A DNA stretch of 64,000 bases from Macrostomum hystrix (taxonomy: Eukaryota > Platyhelminthes > Macrostomidae): positions 4,867,001 to 4,931,000 of the forward strand of contig CATNEN010000002.1 of the NCBI GenBank assembly GCA_950097015.1, written 5' to 3'. The notes beneath the pieces were generated by a model. It did no database searches. It was given only the letters and a program-made list of their open reading frames with translations, and was not told where the DNA came from. Below, one piece after another: positions 25,312 through 37,861 of this stretch; positions within the stretch are counted from its first letter, which is position 1, and the number at the start of each line of letters is the position of its first letter. Made by a program: the position numbers and the translations under genes.

Positions 25312-26920
25312 GTAAGCAATGTAAAACTTCGAATTGTGCAGTTATGTATATCGAAAAATTCATGTTTAGTGACTGTCAGCCATAAAACCTAGATAAACGT
25401 AAAAAATGAACTAAACATGTAGTTTATTAACTTAAACATATATAAAATTAAGAAGTCTCAGATTACATATGACTAAATTACATAGTACACTCTAGATTCT
25501 ACACCAAAGTCAAGCCTGAAGATTCGATTCAGGAGATATATTTTCTGGAATGAATATAATTTATAAAAATAGCTAATTAAATTTATTAGCTAAGCATTTT
25601 ATTGATGTGCCAAGTTGTGGTTGTAAATAACTAGCACACTAGCAGCCCTATTTCTATTTCCAGTTAGGGCCTACATATATTTGTTGTTTTTTATTTAGTG
25701 AGAATAAGTTATTAGGACATCTATTATATGTAATTGACAGTAGCTACCTGAGTGTTAGGTACTGAAACTTACTACATAATTTGTAGCCAGTTTTTGAATG
25801 GCGTTTACTTCAAAAGATCATGATTCATATGATTGTTGTACTCTTATTTTTGTTAATTTTTTATCTGCAATGGCAAGACCTTGGCCTTCTTTGTTAGTAT
25901 TTTAAGGTTAATAATAATTAGCTGGATTGTAACTGCACACTAGCCAAGACACTCAATAAATCAGGTGTTTTATTAATGAATAATTGCTTGGCGTGTAACA
26001 ATTAGCTATATATTCATACTTTGATTTGTTTAATAATGAAAAAATGTATTCAATTACTCAGCCGCCATAAAATAAAATAATATACTATATATTTTTTAAT
26101 ATTAGCTATTAAGGCAGATTGCTATCATGCAAATAAACAGAGGCTAATTGACTATTATATCTAGAATAGCCATAGTCCTTAGGAAAGAATTAGCAATTGT
26201 TAAACTTGATTTTTTCAATTATTTAAGTATTTTGAAAACTTTTGTATTTAATGTAATAATGTTTCTTGTAGTTTAATTGTCTCTTGATGTTTGATATTTG
26301 GCTGAGACAAAAAGCCTGTTTGAACAATCCAATAGTGTAAATTTATGAAAAGTTACTAAAACTGAAAAATAAACAATAAAAGCATATTTAAACTCTCCTC
26401 AATACCATTCATTCAAGTAAATATATATTTTATGTCAAGTTATCTCAAGTTTCAGTAAATGACATTTTAACCAGTCAATGGAAACAAATCTAAAATGCCA
26501 AAAAGATATATAAATTTAAAGGATGGAATCATAGCTCATAGTTTACTGTCACGAGAGCTTTAGGTCAATAAAACAAACCTAAACTCAAAAGGAAGGTATT
26601 TTTTCTTTATCTAGTCAATTAGGACAGTTAATTTGAAATTTTGAATTTAACCTGCTCTTAAATAACTAACTGGCATTTACTTAGGTAGAAATCTGTTTTT
26701 ATGTAAAGTCCCCTCTAATCTATTGACTCTTTAAATGTGCTGTTCAACAGTAGCCCATTGCTGTATTGTTGTAACTAAGATCTGAGTTGATAGTCAAGCA
26801 ACCTAATGTGTAATAGATTCAGTAAAAATGATAGCTAGTTGAAAACAATGAAGCGCTTTAAAGAAACAAATTGTATTTAATGTATTGAACAATCTTCTTA
26901 CTCATCTATTTGACTTGCAG
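25312..26920. other. AT-rich intron-like stretch before TRIP13 coding exon
   Basis: No frames, no arrays. Ends at the acceptor TTGACTTGCAG, 75 bases before the TRIP13 ATG. Confidence 0.5.
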
Positions 26921-26995
26921 TCTAACTTCAGCAACAGCTCCAGCGGTTTCGCTCGCTCGACGTTTGCGCAGCAGACCAAAAATTCCAGCCTGACA

Positions 26996-29900
26996 ATGGC
27001 CTCGCCTCCTGGACCAGGCGGACCACAGACTATGCCCGCGATTAATGCCACTTCCATGACATCCACGCCGGCCACATCCCAACAGCCCCCGCTGCCGCCG
27101 AGTCCCCAGCTGCAGTTGAATCGGCTAGTTGTTGAAGCTCGACGGTCTGCGTTTTCTGTTAGCAGCGGCGACAATCTGGCGCCAATTGCCGACGCCGCTA
27201 TTCGCTATGTTCGCCAGCACATCGACCGGCTGACTGTTGGCGAGCGAATCAGCGTGCCGGAGTCGGATTCTCTGCACAGTGAGATTGTGGCATTGACCTT
27301 TGTTGACCTCACGGATAAGCTCACTGGCAGACGGCTTCGGGTTCGAGATTGTCAGTTCGAGGTGAGTTAATAATTTATAACTGTTTATCCGCTCTCAGAT
27401 CTGCCCTAAATTCTTCCGCTGACCTGCAATCAGCTGTCTTTAAGGTTACCGCTGACCTCCAATCAGCTGACTTCAAGTCCTACCGCTGACCTCCAATCAG
27501 CTGTCTTCAAGTCCTACCGCTGACCTCCAATCAGCTGTCTTTAAGGTTACCGCTGACCTCCAATCAGCTGACTTCAAGTCCTACCACTGACCTGCAATCA
27601 GCTGTCTTTAAGTCCTACCGCTGACCTGCAATCAGCTGTCTTTAAGTCCGACCGCTGACCTCCAATCAGCTGTCTTCAAGTCCTACCGCTGACCTCCAAT
27701 CAGCTGTCTTCAAGTCCTACCGCTGACCTCCAATCAGCTGTCTTTAAGGTCTACCGCTGACCTCCAATCAGCTGTCTTTAAGGTCTACCGCTGACCTCCA
27801 ATCAGCTGTCTTTAAGGTCTACCGCTGACCTCCAATCAGCTGTCTTTAAGTCCTACCGCTGACCTCCAATCAGCTGTCTTTAAGTCCTTCAACTGACATG
27901 CTCAGAGAGCCGTCTTCAAGTACTTCAGCCTAGCCGCCAACCCCGACCATTCCAGGTGGCTCTGTACCAGCTGTGCGAGGAGGACCAGCCGGCCACTGAG
28001 CGCATCAATCACGACGGCGAGGACGTCTCGGCCGCCGCCACCCTCGTCCTGCCGTCAGCCAGCCTTGAAGGCATCTGGGAGAGCCTGATCTTCCCCGCCG
28101 ACGTGAAGCCGCGCCTGCTAGGCTACGCTCACTCAACCCTGCGATTCGCTGACGCTGGCGTGGACCCGGCTGTGGTGAACTGCAACCGCCTCATCCTGCT
28201 GCATGGCGAGCCCGGAACTGGCAAGACCAGCCTGTGTCGCGCCCTCGCTCACAAGCTCAGCATTCACATGGCAGACAGGTGAGCGGCTGTCTGTCTGTCT
28301 GTCTATCTAGCTGTCTGTCTGTCTGTCTGTCCTGTCTGACTGTCTGTCCTGTGTGTCTGTCTGTCTGTCTGTCTGTCCTGGATGTCTGTCTATCTCTCTG
28401 TCTGTAGATAAATTCTCAGTTTCTAACAATAGCCTGTTGGAATGTAGATTATTCCTCTATATTTCCTTAATTAGATACGACTACGGCTGTCTAATGGAGG
28501 TGAACAGTCACAGCCTGTTCTCAAAGTGGTTCTCAGAGAGCGGCAAGCTGGTCCAGAAGATGTTTGACAAACTGCGCGAGCACCTGGCCGACGAGCGCTG
28601 CCTCGTGTTTGTCCTGGTTGACGAAGTCGAAAGCCTCAGCGCCGCTCGCCAGGCCTGCCTGTCTGGCAGCGACCCCAGCGACTCCATCCGGGTGGTGAAT
28701 GCGCTCTTGACTCAGCTGGATTCTGTGAAGCGCTGGCCAAATGTACTCGTCCTCACCACTAGCAACATCACCGGCGCTATCGATGAGGCTTTTCTGGACC
28801 GGTGAGAGGACATGCGATCAGATTCATTAGCTCAGATTCATTAGCTCAGATTCATTAGCTCAGATTCATTAGCTCAGATTCATTAGCTCAGATTCGTTAG
28901 CTCAGATTCATTAGCTCAGATTCATTAGTTCAGATTCATTAGCTCAGATTCATTAGCTCAGATTCATTAGCTCAGATTCGTTAGCTCAGATTCGTTAGCT
29001 CAGATTCGCTCGCTCAGAGACTCACCAGCTCAGAGACTCACCAGCTCAGAGACTCACCAGCTCAGAGACTCACCAGCTCACAGACTTACCAGCTCAGAGA
29101 CTCACCAGCTCAGAGACACACCAGCTCACAGACTCACCAGCTCAGAGACTCACCAGCTCAGAGACTCACCAGCTCAGAGACTCACCAGCTCAGAGACTCA
29201 CCAGCTCAGAGACACACCAGCTCAGAGACTCACCAGCTCACAGACTTACCAGCTCAGAGACTCACCAGCTCAGAGACACACCAGCTCACAGACTCACCAG
29301 CTCAGAGACTCACCAGCTCAGAGACTCACCAGCTCACAGACTCACCAGCTCACAGACTCACCAGCTCACCAGCTCAGAGACTCACCAGCTCAGAGACTCA
29401 CCAGCTCAGAGACTCACCAGCTCACAGACTTACCAGCTCAGAGACTCACCAGCTCAGAGACTCACCAGCTCAGAGACTCACCAGCTCAGAGACTCACCAG
29501 CTCAGAGACTCACCAGCTCAGAGACACACCAGCTCACAGACTCACCAGCTCAGAGACTCACCAGCTCAGAGACTCACCAGCTCACAGACTCACCAGCTCA
29601 CAGACTCACCAGCTCACCAGCTCAGAGACTCACCAGCTCAGAGACTCACCAGCTCAGAGACTCACCAGCTCACAGACTTACCAGCTCAGAGACTCACCAG
29701 CTCAGAGACTCACCAGCTCAGAGACTCACCAGCTCAGAGACTCACCAGCTCAGAGACACACCAGCTCAGAGACTCACCAGCTCAGAGACTCACCAGCTCA
29801 CAGACTCACCAGCTCAGAGACTCACCAGCTCAGAGACTCACCAGCTCACAGACTCACCAGCTCACAGACTCACCAGCTAACCAGCTCAGAGACTCACCAG

Positions 29901-30931
29901 CTCAGAGACTCACCAGCTCACAGACTTACCAGCTCAGAGACTCACCAGCTCAGAGACTCACCAGCTCACAGACTCACCAGCTCACCAGCTCAGAGACTCA
30001 CCAGCTCAGAGACACACCAGCTCACAGACTCACCAGCTCAGAGACTCACCAGCTCAGAGACTCACCAGCTCACAGACTCACCAGCTCACAGACTCACCAG
30101 CTCACCAGCTCAGAGACTCACCAGCTCACAGACTCACCAGCTCACAGACTCACCAGCTCAGAGACTCACCAGCTCACAGACTCACCAGCTCACAGACTCA
30201 CCAGCTCACAGACTCACCAGCTCAGAGACTCACCAGCTCACAGACTCACCAGCTCACAGACTCACCAGCTCACAGACTCACCAGCTCACAGACTCACCAG
30301 CTCAGAGACTCACCAGCTCACAGACTCACCAGCTCACAGACTCACCAGCTCACAGACTCACCAGCTCAGAGACTCACCAGCTCACAGACTCACCAGCTCA
30401 GAGACTCACCAGCTCACAGACTCACCAGCTCACAGACTCACCAGCTCACAAACTCACCAGCTCAGAGACTCACCAGCTCAGCTAAAACATTGCAGCTGCG
30501 ACCTGTGCATGCACATCGGTCTGCCGGATGAGCCGGCTGTGTACGAGATTCTGGCGAGCTGCATTCGCGAATTGCTCCGGTCCGGCATCATTGCTGCCAG
30601 CGAGGCGCCCGCCATCTACGCCTACACTGAGCTCAACCTGCTCGGCGGCGCTGCCTCGGAGCGGCTGGCTCACAATGACACATTCCGCTGCAGCTTCCGC
30701 CTGCTCAGTCTGGCCAGGGCTTGTCGCGGCCTGAGCGGTCGTCGATTGCGCAAATTGCCCCTGTTGGCGCACGCCTTCAATCTGGCCGATTGTAGAAGAT
30801 TCAATTGCGAGACTGGCGGTGAAGTGACGTTGGATCCGTTTCTTGTTGCCATGGAAACCGCTGCTACGGCCTCGCTTACTAGTACTAATAGTGTTGGCGA
30901 AGTGGCCTGCGTTAACGGAAGAGGAAATTAA
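26996..30931 (+). CDS. TRIP13: TRIP13/PCH2 AAA+ ATPase
   Basis: Four coding exons (26996-27361, 27956-28278, 28475-28801, 30496-30931) give 483 residues. TRIP13 is the AAA+ remodeller of HORMA-domain proteins in the spindle checkpoint and meiosis. Visible motifs are Walker [10 protein letters not shown] (about 206-214), the family stretch [17 protein letters not shown] (240-256), Walker [11 protein letters not shown] (274-283), sensor-1 TTSNIT (324-329) and the C-terminal [16 protein letters not shown]. Frame is kept at every junction and the rebuilt codons match the family (ADR/YDYG, LDR/CDLC). The first 45 residues are a Pro/Ser/Thr-rich extension, making the protein about 50 residues longer than the vertebrate one. 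ATG 26996 is the first in frame after the 26920 acceptor. Introns 1 and 3 are tandem arrays and intron 2 starts with a TGTC microsatellite. AATAAA lies at 31110. Confidence 0.96.
27395..27900. repeat. 34-bp minisatellite in TRIP13 intron 1, about 15 copies
   Basis: Period 34, core CGCTGACCTCCAATCAGCTG, followed by CTTCAAG or CTTTAAG variants. Confidence 0.95.
28283..28405. repeat. (TGTC)n microsatellite in TRIP13 intron 2
   Basis: TGTC/TCTG runs interrupted by TCCTG. It sits immediately after the donor at 28279. Confidence 0.9.
28822..30482. repeat. Compound 14-bp and 16-bp arrays in TRIP13 intron 3
   Basis: The first part (to about 29010) is AGCTCAGATTCATT (14 bp, about 13 copies). It then changes to CCAGCTCAGAGACTCA (16 bp, about 90 copies) with GAGAC/CAGAC variants and occasional 8-bp half-units (CCAGCTCA). 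Both share AGCTCAGA, so the second probably arose from the first. The array stops 14 bases before the exon 4 acceptor. Confidence 0.96.
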
Positions 30932-31109
30932 CGATATTTTTGGTTTGTTGGAAAGTGCTCTGATTGTGTTATCGGTTGCCATAATTTTTTATTTATGGTC
31001 TGTTAAAATACGAGTAGTGCAGCTGTTCTTTTGTTGCTCAGTTGTCATACATTTAAAGGGTTTTATTGCGAGTTAATTTCTCCCTACGTGAATATCTTCT
31101 CATTTTATT

Positions 31110-31115
31110 AATAAA
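31110..31115 (+). terminator. Polyadenylation signal AATAAA for TRIP13
   Basis: About 180 bases after the TRIP13 stop; no closer copy is visible. Confidence 0.55.
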
Positions 31116-31254
31116 AATTTTAACTCGAAAGAATTTAGTAGCGCTGCTACTCTATTGGTTGAAGATAAAGGCAGCGAAATAACTGGATCCTAAAAAGCAA
31201 TGCTTCAAAGAAGCCACCATTTTTTTGTTTTCTATCACTCCAATGTGATTCTAA

Positions 31255-32152
31255 GCCTGCCCCTTGATCTAATGTACACTCGATTGAAGTTAACCCAAAA
31301 GCCGGCCACCCGAATGTACACTCGATCAAAGCCAACCCCAGGGCCCACAACCCCAATGTAGACTTGATCAAAGCCAGCCCATAACCGGCCACCCCAATGT
31401 AGACTCGATCAAAGCCAACCCCAGAACCCGCCACCCCAATGTAGATTCAATCAAAGCCAACCCCAGAACCCGCCACCCCAATGTAGATTAGATCAAAGCC
31501 AACCCCAGAACCCGCCACCCCAATGTAGATTCAATCAAAGCCAACCCCAGAACCCGCCACCCCAATGTAGATTCGATCAAAGCCAACCCCAGAACCCGCC
31601 ACCCCAATGTAGATTCGATCAAAGCCAACCCCAGAACCCGCCACCCCAAGTAGATTCGATCAAAGCCAACCCCAGAACCCGCCACCCCAATGTAGACTCG
31701 ATCAAAGCCAACCCAAGAACCCGCCACCCCAATGTAGACTCGATCAAAGCCAACCCAAGAACCCGCCACCCTAATGTAGATTCGATCAAAGCCAACCGCA
31801 GAACCCGCCACCCCAATTTAGAATTCGATCAAAGCCAACCGAAGAACCCGCCACCCCAATTTACAGAACCCGCCACCCCAATTTACACTCGATCAAAGCC
31901 AACCCAAGAACCCGCCACCCCAATTTACACTCGATCAAAGCCAACCCAAGAACCCGCCACCCCAATTTACAGAACCCGCCACCCCAATTTACAGAACCCG
32001 CCACCCCAATTTACACTCGATCAAAGCCAACCCAAGAACCCGCCACCCCAATTTACACTCGATCAAAGCCAACCCAAGAACCCGCCACCCCAATTTACAC
32101 TCGATCAAAGCCAACCCAAGAACCCGCCACCCCAATTTACACTCGGTCTTAA
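31255..32152. repeat. 42-bp minisatellite, AATGTACACTCGATC family
   Basis: Period about 42 with AGAACCCGCCACCCCAAT followed by GTAGATTCGATC, TTACACTCGATC or GTACACTCGATC. The right half has shortened units. It shares two blocks with the array in intron 3 of the kinase gene at 34.3 kb. Confidence 0.95.
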
Positions 32153-32644
32153 CTAACTAACTAAGCTGCCCAGTATTTATATGTATCGGTATCGGTATGT
32201 ATTGGTACTTGTTATCTCAAAGCTCTGAGAGTGAAATGGCCACTTTGTAAAAGTGGGTTTTTTCTATTATTTGAAATGCTCCTACCTTATTAAGCATTTA
32301 TTTTTGTAACAGAACTAATAAATAATAGTCTTCATTTAACTATATTTTTTTTATCTTAACAGGCAATTGCATTTGTCTAAAGTCTACCCAACAGATATGA
32401 GACGGTGCTTTTAAGTTTGCAGTGCGCAATCTGTTCAGTACGTTTACTATTAGTTTTCTTTGCAGTGTAGGCCCAGTTGTTTTATGTGACAGAAAGTTTC
32501 CTAATAAATTAAAATGTTACCAATGGTGAAAAATAATTTTAATATTTTTAGTCTTCATAATGTTTATTTCTGCTTTGCTCTGAAGACAAACAAAATGCAC
32601 AATTTACTAGCGGAAACAGATAAAGCCATGTTCCGACCGCTCTC
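32153..32644. other. AT-rich spacer, no gene seen
   Basis: No supported frame or RNA. A small TATCGGTATCGGTATG run at about 32184. Confidence 0.5.
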
Positions 32645-32990
32645 CTTCTCCAAATAGCAATGTACACAGTCCCGCAAACCCCTAACCGCGATGTACACAC
32701 TCTCCACCAACCCCTAACTCTAAATGTACACTCCCCACCAACCCCTAACTACAATGTACACACTCCCCACCAACCCCTAACCCTAATGTACACATGCTTG
32801 ATACCAAATCCTTACCCTAATGTACACAAACCCTACCAAGCCCTAACCCGAATGTACATACAACCTTCGTACCCCTAACCCGAATGTACACCCTCAACAA
32901 AAACCTAGCTACAATGTACACACTCCCCACCAACTCCTTACCCGTATGTACACCCTTTCAACAAATAACTAACTACAATTTACAACCACT
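32645..32990. repeat. Degenerate minisatellite of about 31 bp (AATGTACACA core)
   Basis: About eleven units of CCCTAACCC-AATGTACACA followed by CTCCCCACCAAC. Another member of the TGTACA-core group. Confidence 0.9.
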
Positions 32991-33041
32991 AACTCAATGT
33001 GCCACCATTTCACTGCATCCATGCTGATTTTTAACTTGCAG

Positions 33042-36000
33042 ATGCATCACCAGCAGTCATCGGATCATCATGCGGTGGCTGCGTCGGCCTTCAACGCCGC
33101 AGCAGCCGCTGTCGGTGATGCGTGGCCTCGCGGCAAAGCCAGCTACAGCATGGACAAGCTGCTTGGCACTGGCGCCACCTCCAAGGTGTACAGGGCCACT
33201 TGTCCGTCGCGCAACAATGCCGAGATTGCTATCAAAGTTGTCAACTTGGACAGTAGCTCTGTGTCCATGGACGAGTTGCATCGGGAGACTCAGGGCATGA
33301 AGAAGCTGCGGCATGAGAACATTGTGGCCTACTATGGCAGCTTCATTGAGGACCAGTTCCTGTTCATCCTCATGGACCTGTGCGAGCGATCACTTCTGGA
33401 TGTCATCAACCGGACAAAGACTAGCAGGGATATTCTACACGGGGTATTCGATGAAAACACCATTGCAACCATTGTCAGAGAGGTGCTGAAGGGCCTGCAG
33501 TATATTCACGAGAATGGCCTGGTGCACAGGTTAGTTTTGTTTGACTGTCCGTTTGAGTCTGTTTCTGCTGTCATTTTGAGTCAGTTTTGACTGTCAGTTT
33601 GAGTCATACTCATAATTAGACTCAAACAAAACCAAGCATACTTAACGCCCTCCAGAGACATCAAGTGCGGCAACATTCTGTTGAAGAAGGACGGTTCAGT
33701 TCAGATCGCTGACTTTGGTGTGACAGCATTCATCAATACTAATCCGCTGACTGGTCTGTCTGTTAATCCCGTGTCCAGGCACACCTTTGTTGGCACTCCC
33801 TGTTGGATGGCTCCAGAGGTGAGCGGCTGTGACTTTAGGGAATAAGCAATAGGTGTATGTGTATGGAAAGATTTGTTTCTTAAGAATGATCCCGCAAGAC
33901 GAATGAGAAGTACATTTGAAGGCCAGAACCGTACCTGTTCCGTCTATAATCCGAAATCCTCAAGGTCATGGAGCAGCGACAGTACGGCTACACAACCAAG
34001 GCGGACATCTGGAGCCTGGGCATCACAGCCCTGGAGCTGGTGACTGGCAGCGCGCCCTACGCCAAGTTCGCGCCGCTGAAAGTCATCATCCTGACGCTGA
34101 ACAATGACCCGCCGAGTCTGGCCACGGTGGAAGAGAAACCCGGCCAGTACTCCGCCTACGGGCAGAAGTTTAGAAAGTTTGTAGCCGCCTGTCTGGTGCG
34201 GAATGACGCCGAGAGACCCGGCGCTAAGCAACTGCTGCTGCACCCGTTTATCAAGGTGAGCAGCCCCGTGCCTAAGCATGTTCTAAAGTACACTCGCTTC
34301 AAACTCCCCTAGACTAGAACCCGCCAGCACAACTAATGTACACTCGCTTCAAACTCCCCTAGACTAGAACCCGCCAGCCCAACTAATGTACACTCGCTTC
34401 AATTTCCCCTAGACTAGAACCCGCCAGCCCAACTAATGTACACTCGCTTCAATTTCCCCTAGACTAGAACCCGCCAGCCCAACTAATGTACACTCGCTTC
34501 AAACTCCCCTAGACTAGAACCCGCCAGCTCAACTAATGTACACTCGCTTCAAACTCCCCTAGACTAGAACCCGCCAGCCCAACTAATGTACACTCGCTTC
34601 AAACTCCCCTAGACTAGAACCCGCCAGCACAACTAATGTACACTCGCTTCAAACTCCCCTAGACTAGAACCCGCCAGCCCAACTAATGTACACTCGCTTC
34701 AATTTCCCCTAGACTAGAACCCGCCAGCCCAAATAAAGTACACTCGCTTCAAACTCCCCTAGACTAGAACCCGCCAGCCCAACTAATGTACACTCGCTTC
34801 AATTTCCCCTAGACTAGAACCCGCCAGCCCAACTAATGTACACTCGCTTCAAACTCCCCTAGACTAGAACCCGCCAGCTCAACTAATGTACACTCGCTTC
34901 AAACTCCCCTAGACTAGAACCCGCCAGCCCAACTAATGTACACTCGCTTCAAACTCCCCTAGACTAGAACCCGCCAGCCCAACTAATGTACACTCGCTTC
35001 AAACTCCCCTAGACTAGAACCCGCCAGCCCAACTAATGTACACTCGCTTCAAACTCCCCTAGACTAGAACCCGCCAGCCCAACTAATGTACACTCGCTTC
35101 AAACTCCCATAGACTAGAACCCGCCAGCCCAACTAATGTACACTCGCTTCAAACTCCCATAGACTAGAACCCGCCAGCCCAACTAATGTACACTCGCTTC
35201 AAACTCCCCTAGACTAGAATCCGCCAGCCCAATGTAAACTCGCTTCAAACTGTTCAACACTACAGGCCAAAGCCAAAGAGAAAGAGTACATCGTTCGATT
35301 TCTGCTCAGCGGTGACTCGCAGCTGCTGCAGCAGCACCAGAACCTGCTGTCCGGCAAGCGCCGGTCTCAGGACGATGTCTTAAGTGGCGGCGACGGCGGA
35401 GAAAACGCCGGCGAAGATGAAGAAGACGAGGAGGAGGAGGACGAGTGGCAGTTTCCCGATGGGGGCTCCGCGGCTGCGGCCTCCACTACTGCCACCTCCG
35501 CAGCTGCCACTGCCAGCGACGCTAAAATACCCACAATAAAACTGCCAGCCACCGCGACCTCATCCTCAGCCGCGCCTACGGACGACGACTCCGTGATGGT
35601 GATCGATCAGGACAACCCCGACAGTCGGTTGCCATGGCTACGCGCCGCCCTAGCGACGCGCTCTAATTGTCGCAGCGTCAGTTTAAAATTCCGGCTTCGA
35701 AAGCGCAAAGACGAAGCGTCGGTCTCTCCGGACATCTCTGCCTCCTTCACGCCTTCAGCAGCTTCAATGTCAACTGGCGCGTTGACTAATTTTGCTGACG
35801 ATTCGTCGATGCAAGCTTCGTCGGCCACCTCACCGTTATCTGCGGCCGCGGACGGAACGTCTGTCTCAACGGGATCCGCCTTGGCCGAGCTGCAGGACAT
35901 CACATTCGACTTTGCTGTTGGCAAAGACAAAGCCAACGGCATCACCATGGAGCTAGTGGAGTCCGGTCTAGTCAGCATGCACGACATGGTGGTAATCTCC

Positions 36001-36195
36001 CGAGCCCTGCAGACCCTCATCGATGCGCCCTGGGCTCGCGAGCGGGTCTTCCCGCTGAACACCCCGCTGCCACCGGGTGTCTTCGCCGACCAGGTCGAGT
36101 TTGTCGGCTACGCCGGACTGTCTGTCGTGTCCGTGACCGCCCAATTCGAGGACGGCAGTGAGGAGTCGCTGCAGCTTGAAGAGGCCGCTGCCTAG
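33042..36195 (+). CDS. OXSR1: OXSR1/STK39 (OSR1/SPAK, Fray-like) Ste20 kinase
   Basis: Four exons (33042-33529, 33656-33818, 33965-34255, 35266-36195) give 623 residues. This kinase acts downstream of WNK kinases to phosphorylate cation-chloride cotransporters. The kinase domain (about 36-312) shows Gly loop GTGATSKVY, catalytic Lys65 (IAIKVV), HRDIKCGN (162-169), DFG (182-184), T-loop Thr in HTFVGTPCW and APE (215-217). The family-specific stretches [15 protein letters not shown] and NDPPSL are present. A Glu/Asp run follows the kinase, then a C-terminal CCT (WNK-docking) domain: VSLKFRLR, then [21 protein letters not shown] at about 525-545. The two halves are separated by a Ser/Thr/Ala-rich insertion of about 55 residues not found in vertebrate OSR1. 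The ATG directly follows an acceptor (TTAACTTGCAG). The sequence does not let me choose between OSR1 and SPAK; many invertebrates have one gene for both. Confidence 0.93.
34275..35245. repeat. 50-bp minisatellite in kinase intron 3, about 19 copies
   Basis: Period 50: AATGTACACTCGCTTC, then AAACTCCCCTAGACTAG, then AACCCGCCAGCCCAACT. CAAACT/CAATTT variants recur. It begins within about 20 bases of the exon 3 donor and ends 20 bases before the exon 4 acceptor. Confidence 0.96.
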
Positions 36196-36867
36196 GTTGG
36201 CGGATTGCGAGACTCGGCTATCGTCACGTGACTTTGATTTTCGACCGAGTTAAGTTTTTGTGGGAAAGTTTGATATACATCTTGCTAACAGCAATCGGTA
36301 CATTGACCCATCAACCCATGCATTGATCCACTGACCCATACGTTGACCGACTGACCCATGCATTGACCCTTTGTCTTTGGCCCACTGACTCATTAATTAA
36401 ACTAATCTATTGACCCAGTGTAGAAGAATTGTGTTAATATTTTATACTTTTAATTGGAACTAACATATTATTCCAAGTTTTTTACTTGCTGACTGAACCA
36501 CCTTTATTCAGATTAGATTCAACACGCAAATGGTTTTCTATAGTTGTATGTAATTTTATAATTCATTAGATTTGTTATACTTTGATTCTTCAATCACTCC
36601 ACTAGTAAAAATATGTTTTGGTCAGTTTTCTTGCTTAGTTGCTTGTGACATTATTAGCTTTTATTTCCTGTCGTGATTATTGCGTAGGAAATTTAATTTT
36701 ATCAGTCAATTTTTCCCATGGCTGAGTTCTAGTTGTAATCGAGTTTTGATTAAGAATTTCTCACAAATTTTACTATTTACTTTACTCGACATAACTGCCA
36801 GTTGAAAAGTCATTATTTAAATTAATTACTGCCGCCTCTAGCTATCTAGTCTCAGAATTCTTCAACC
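36196..36867. other. 3' flank of kinase gene, AT-rich, no gene
   Basis: A short CATTGACCCA-type repeat at 36298-36420 is probably in the 3'UTR. No AATAAA is obvious; ATTAAA occurs near 36396. Confidence 0.5.
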
Positions 36868-37465
36868 CGAATGTACATTCTCTCCAGGTCATCCCTAGTA
36901 TTACTACTTCAATGTACATTATCTCCAGGCCAGCGTCAAGATTCCTCAACCCCAATGTACATTCTGTCCAGGCCAGCCCCGAGATTCCTCAACCCCAATG
37001 TACATTCTCTCCAGGTCAGCGCTAGTATTACTACTTCAATGTACATTATCTCCAGGCCAGCGTCAAGATTCCTCAACCCCAATGTACATTCTGTCCAGGC
37101 CAGCCCCGAGATTCCTCAACCCCAATGTACATTCTGTCCAGGCCAGCCCCGAGATTCCTCAACCCCAATGTACATTCTCTCCAGGTCAGCGCTAGTATTA
37201 CTACTTCAATGTACATTATCTCCAGGCCAGCGTCAAGATTCCTCAACCCCAATGTACATTCTGTCCAGGCCAGCCCTGAGATTCCTCAACCCCAATGTAC
37301 ATTCTCTCCAGGTCAGCGCTAGTATTACTACTTCAATGTACATTATCTCCAGGCCAGCGTCAAGATTCCTCAACCCCAATGTACATTCTCTCCAGGCCAA
37401 CCTCAGAATCTCCACCACCCCTATTTCCTCCGCTTTCCAGACCAAGCAAATGTACATATAACCCA
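36868..37465. repeat. Higher-order minisatellite (AATGTACATT core, 41- and 43-bp units)
   Basis: Units alternate between AATGTACATTCTCTCCAGG- and AATGTACATTATCTCCAGG-types, giving blocks of three to four different units that recur about four times. Confidence 0.94.
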
Positions 37466-37861
37466 GAAAAAACTCAGAGGCCGCCCCATTGTGCATAGCT
37501 GTAGATTGTCATCATAGCTGTCAATCATTATTTGTGCACAATTTCCCATCGTCCCCTGCACTATTAGTCTGTACATATTTAGACGTACAATCTAGCCATT
37601 TGATATTTTGTGACATTTTCTCCAATATCTCGCTCTGTTTGATAGCAGTGAATCAATAATGCTACTAACCAGTGTCTTTTAGTATTAAGTTTGTAAATAA
37701 CATATTTTCGAAAGCCTTTTTATTAATTTTCTAATTCATGTCACTTTTTTCTGCTTGCGTGTTGCTTTGTTATAATAACATAGACTGAGGTTTATAAAAC
37801 CTCACATTCTTGCTTGCACATTCTAATCGATTATTTTAACAGTGTTCACTTTTGACCTGTT
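37466..37861. other. AT-rich spacer before ELAC1
   Basis: No gene. The acceptor TTATTTTAACAG ends at 37842, 19 bases before the candidate ELAC1 ATG. Confidence 0.45.
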
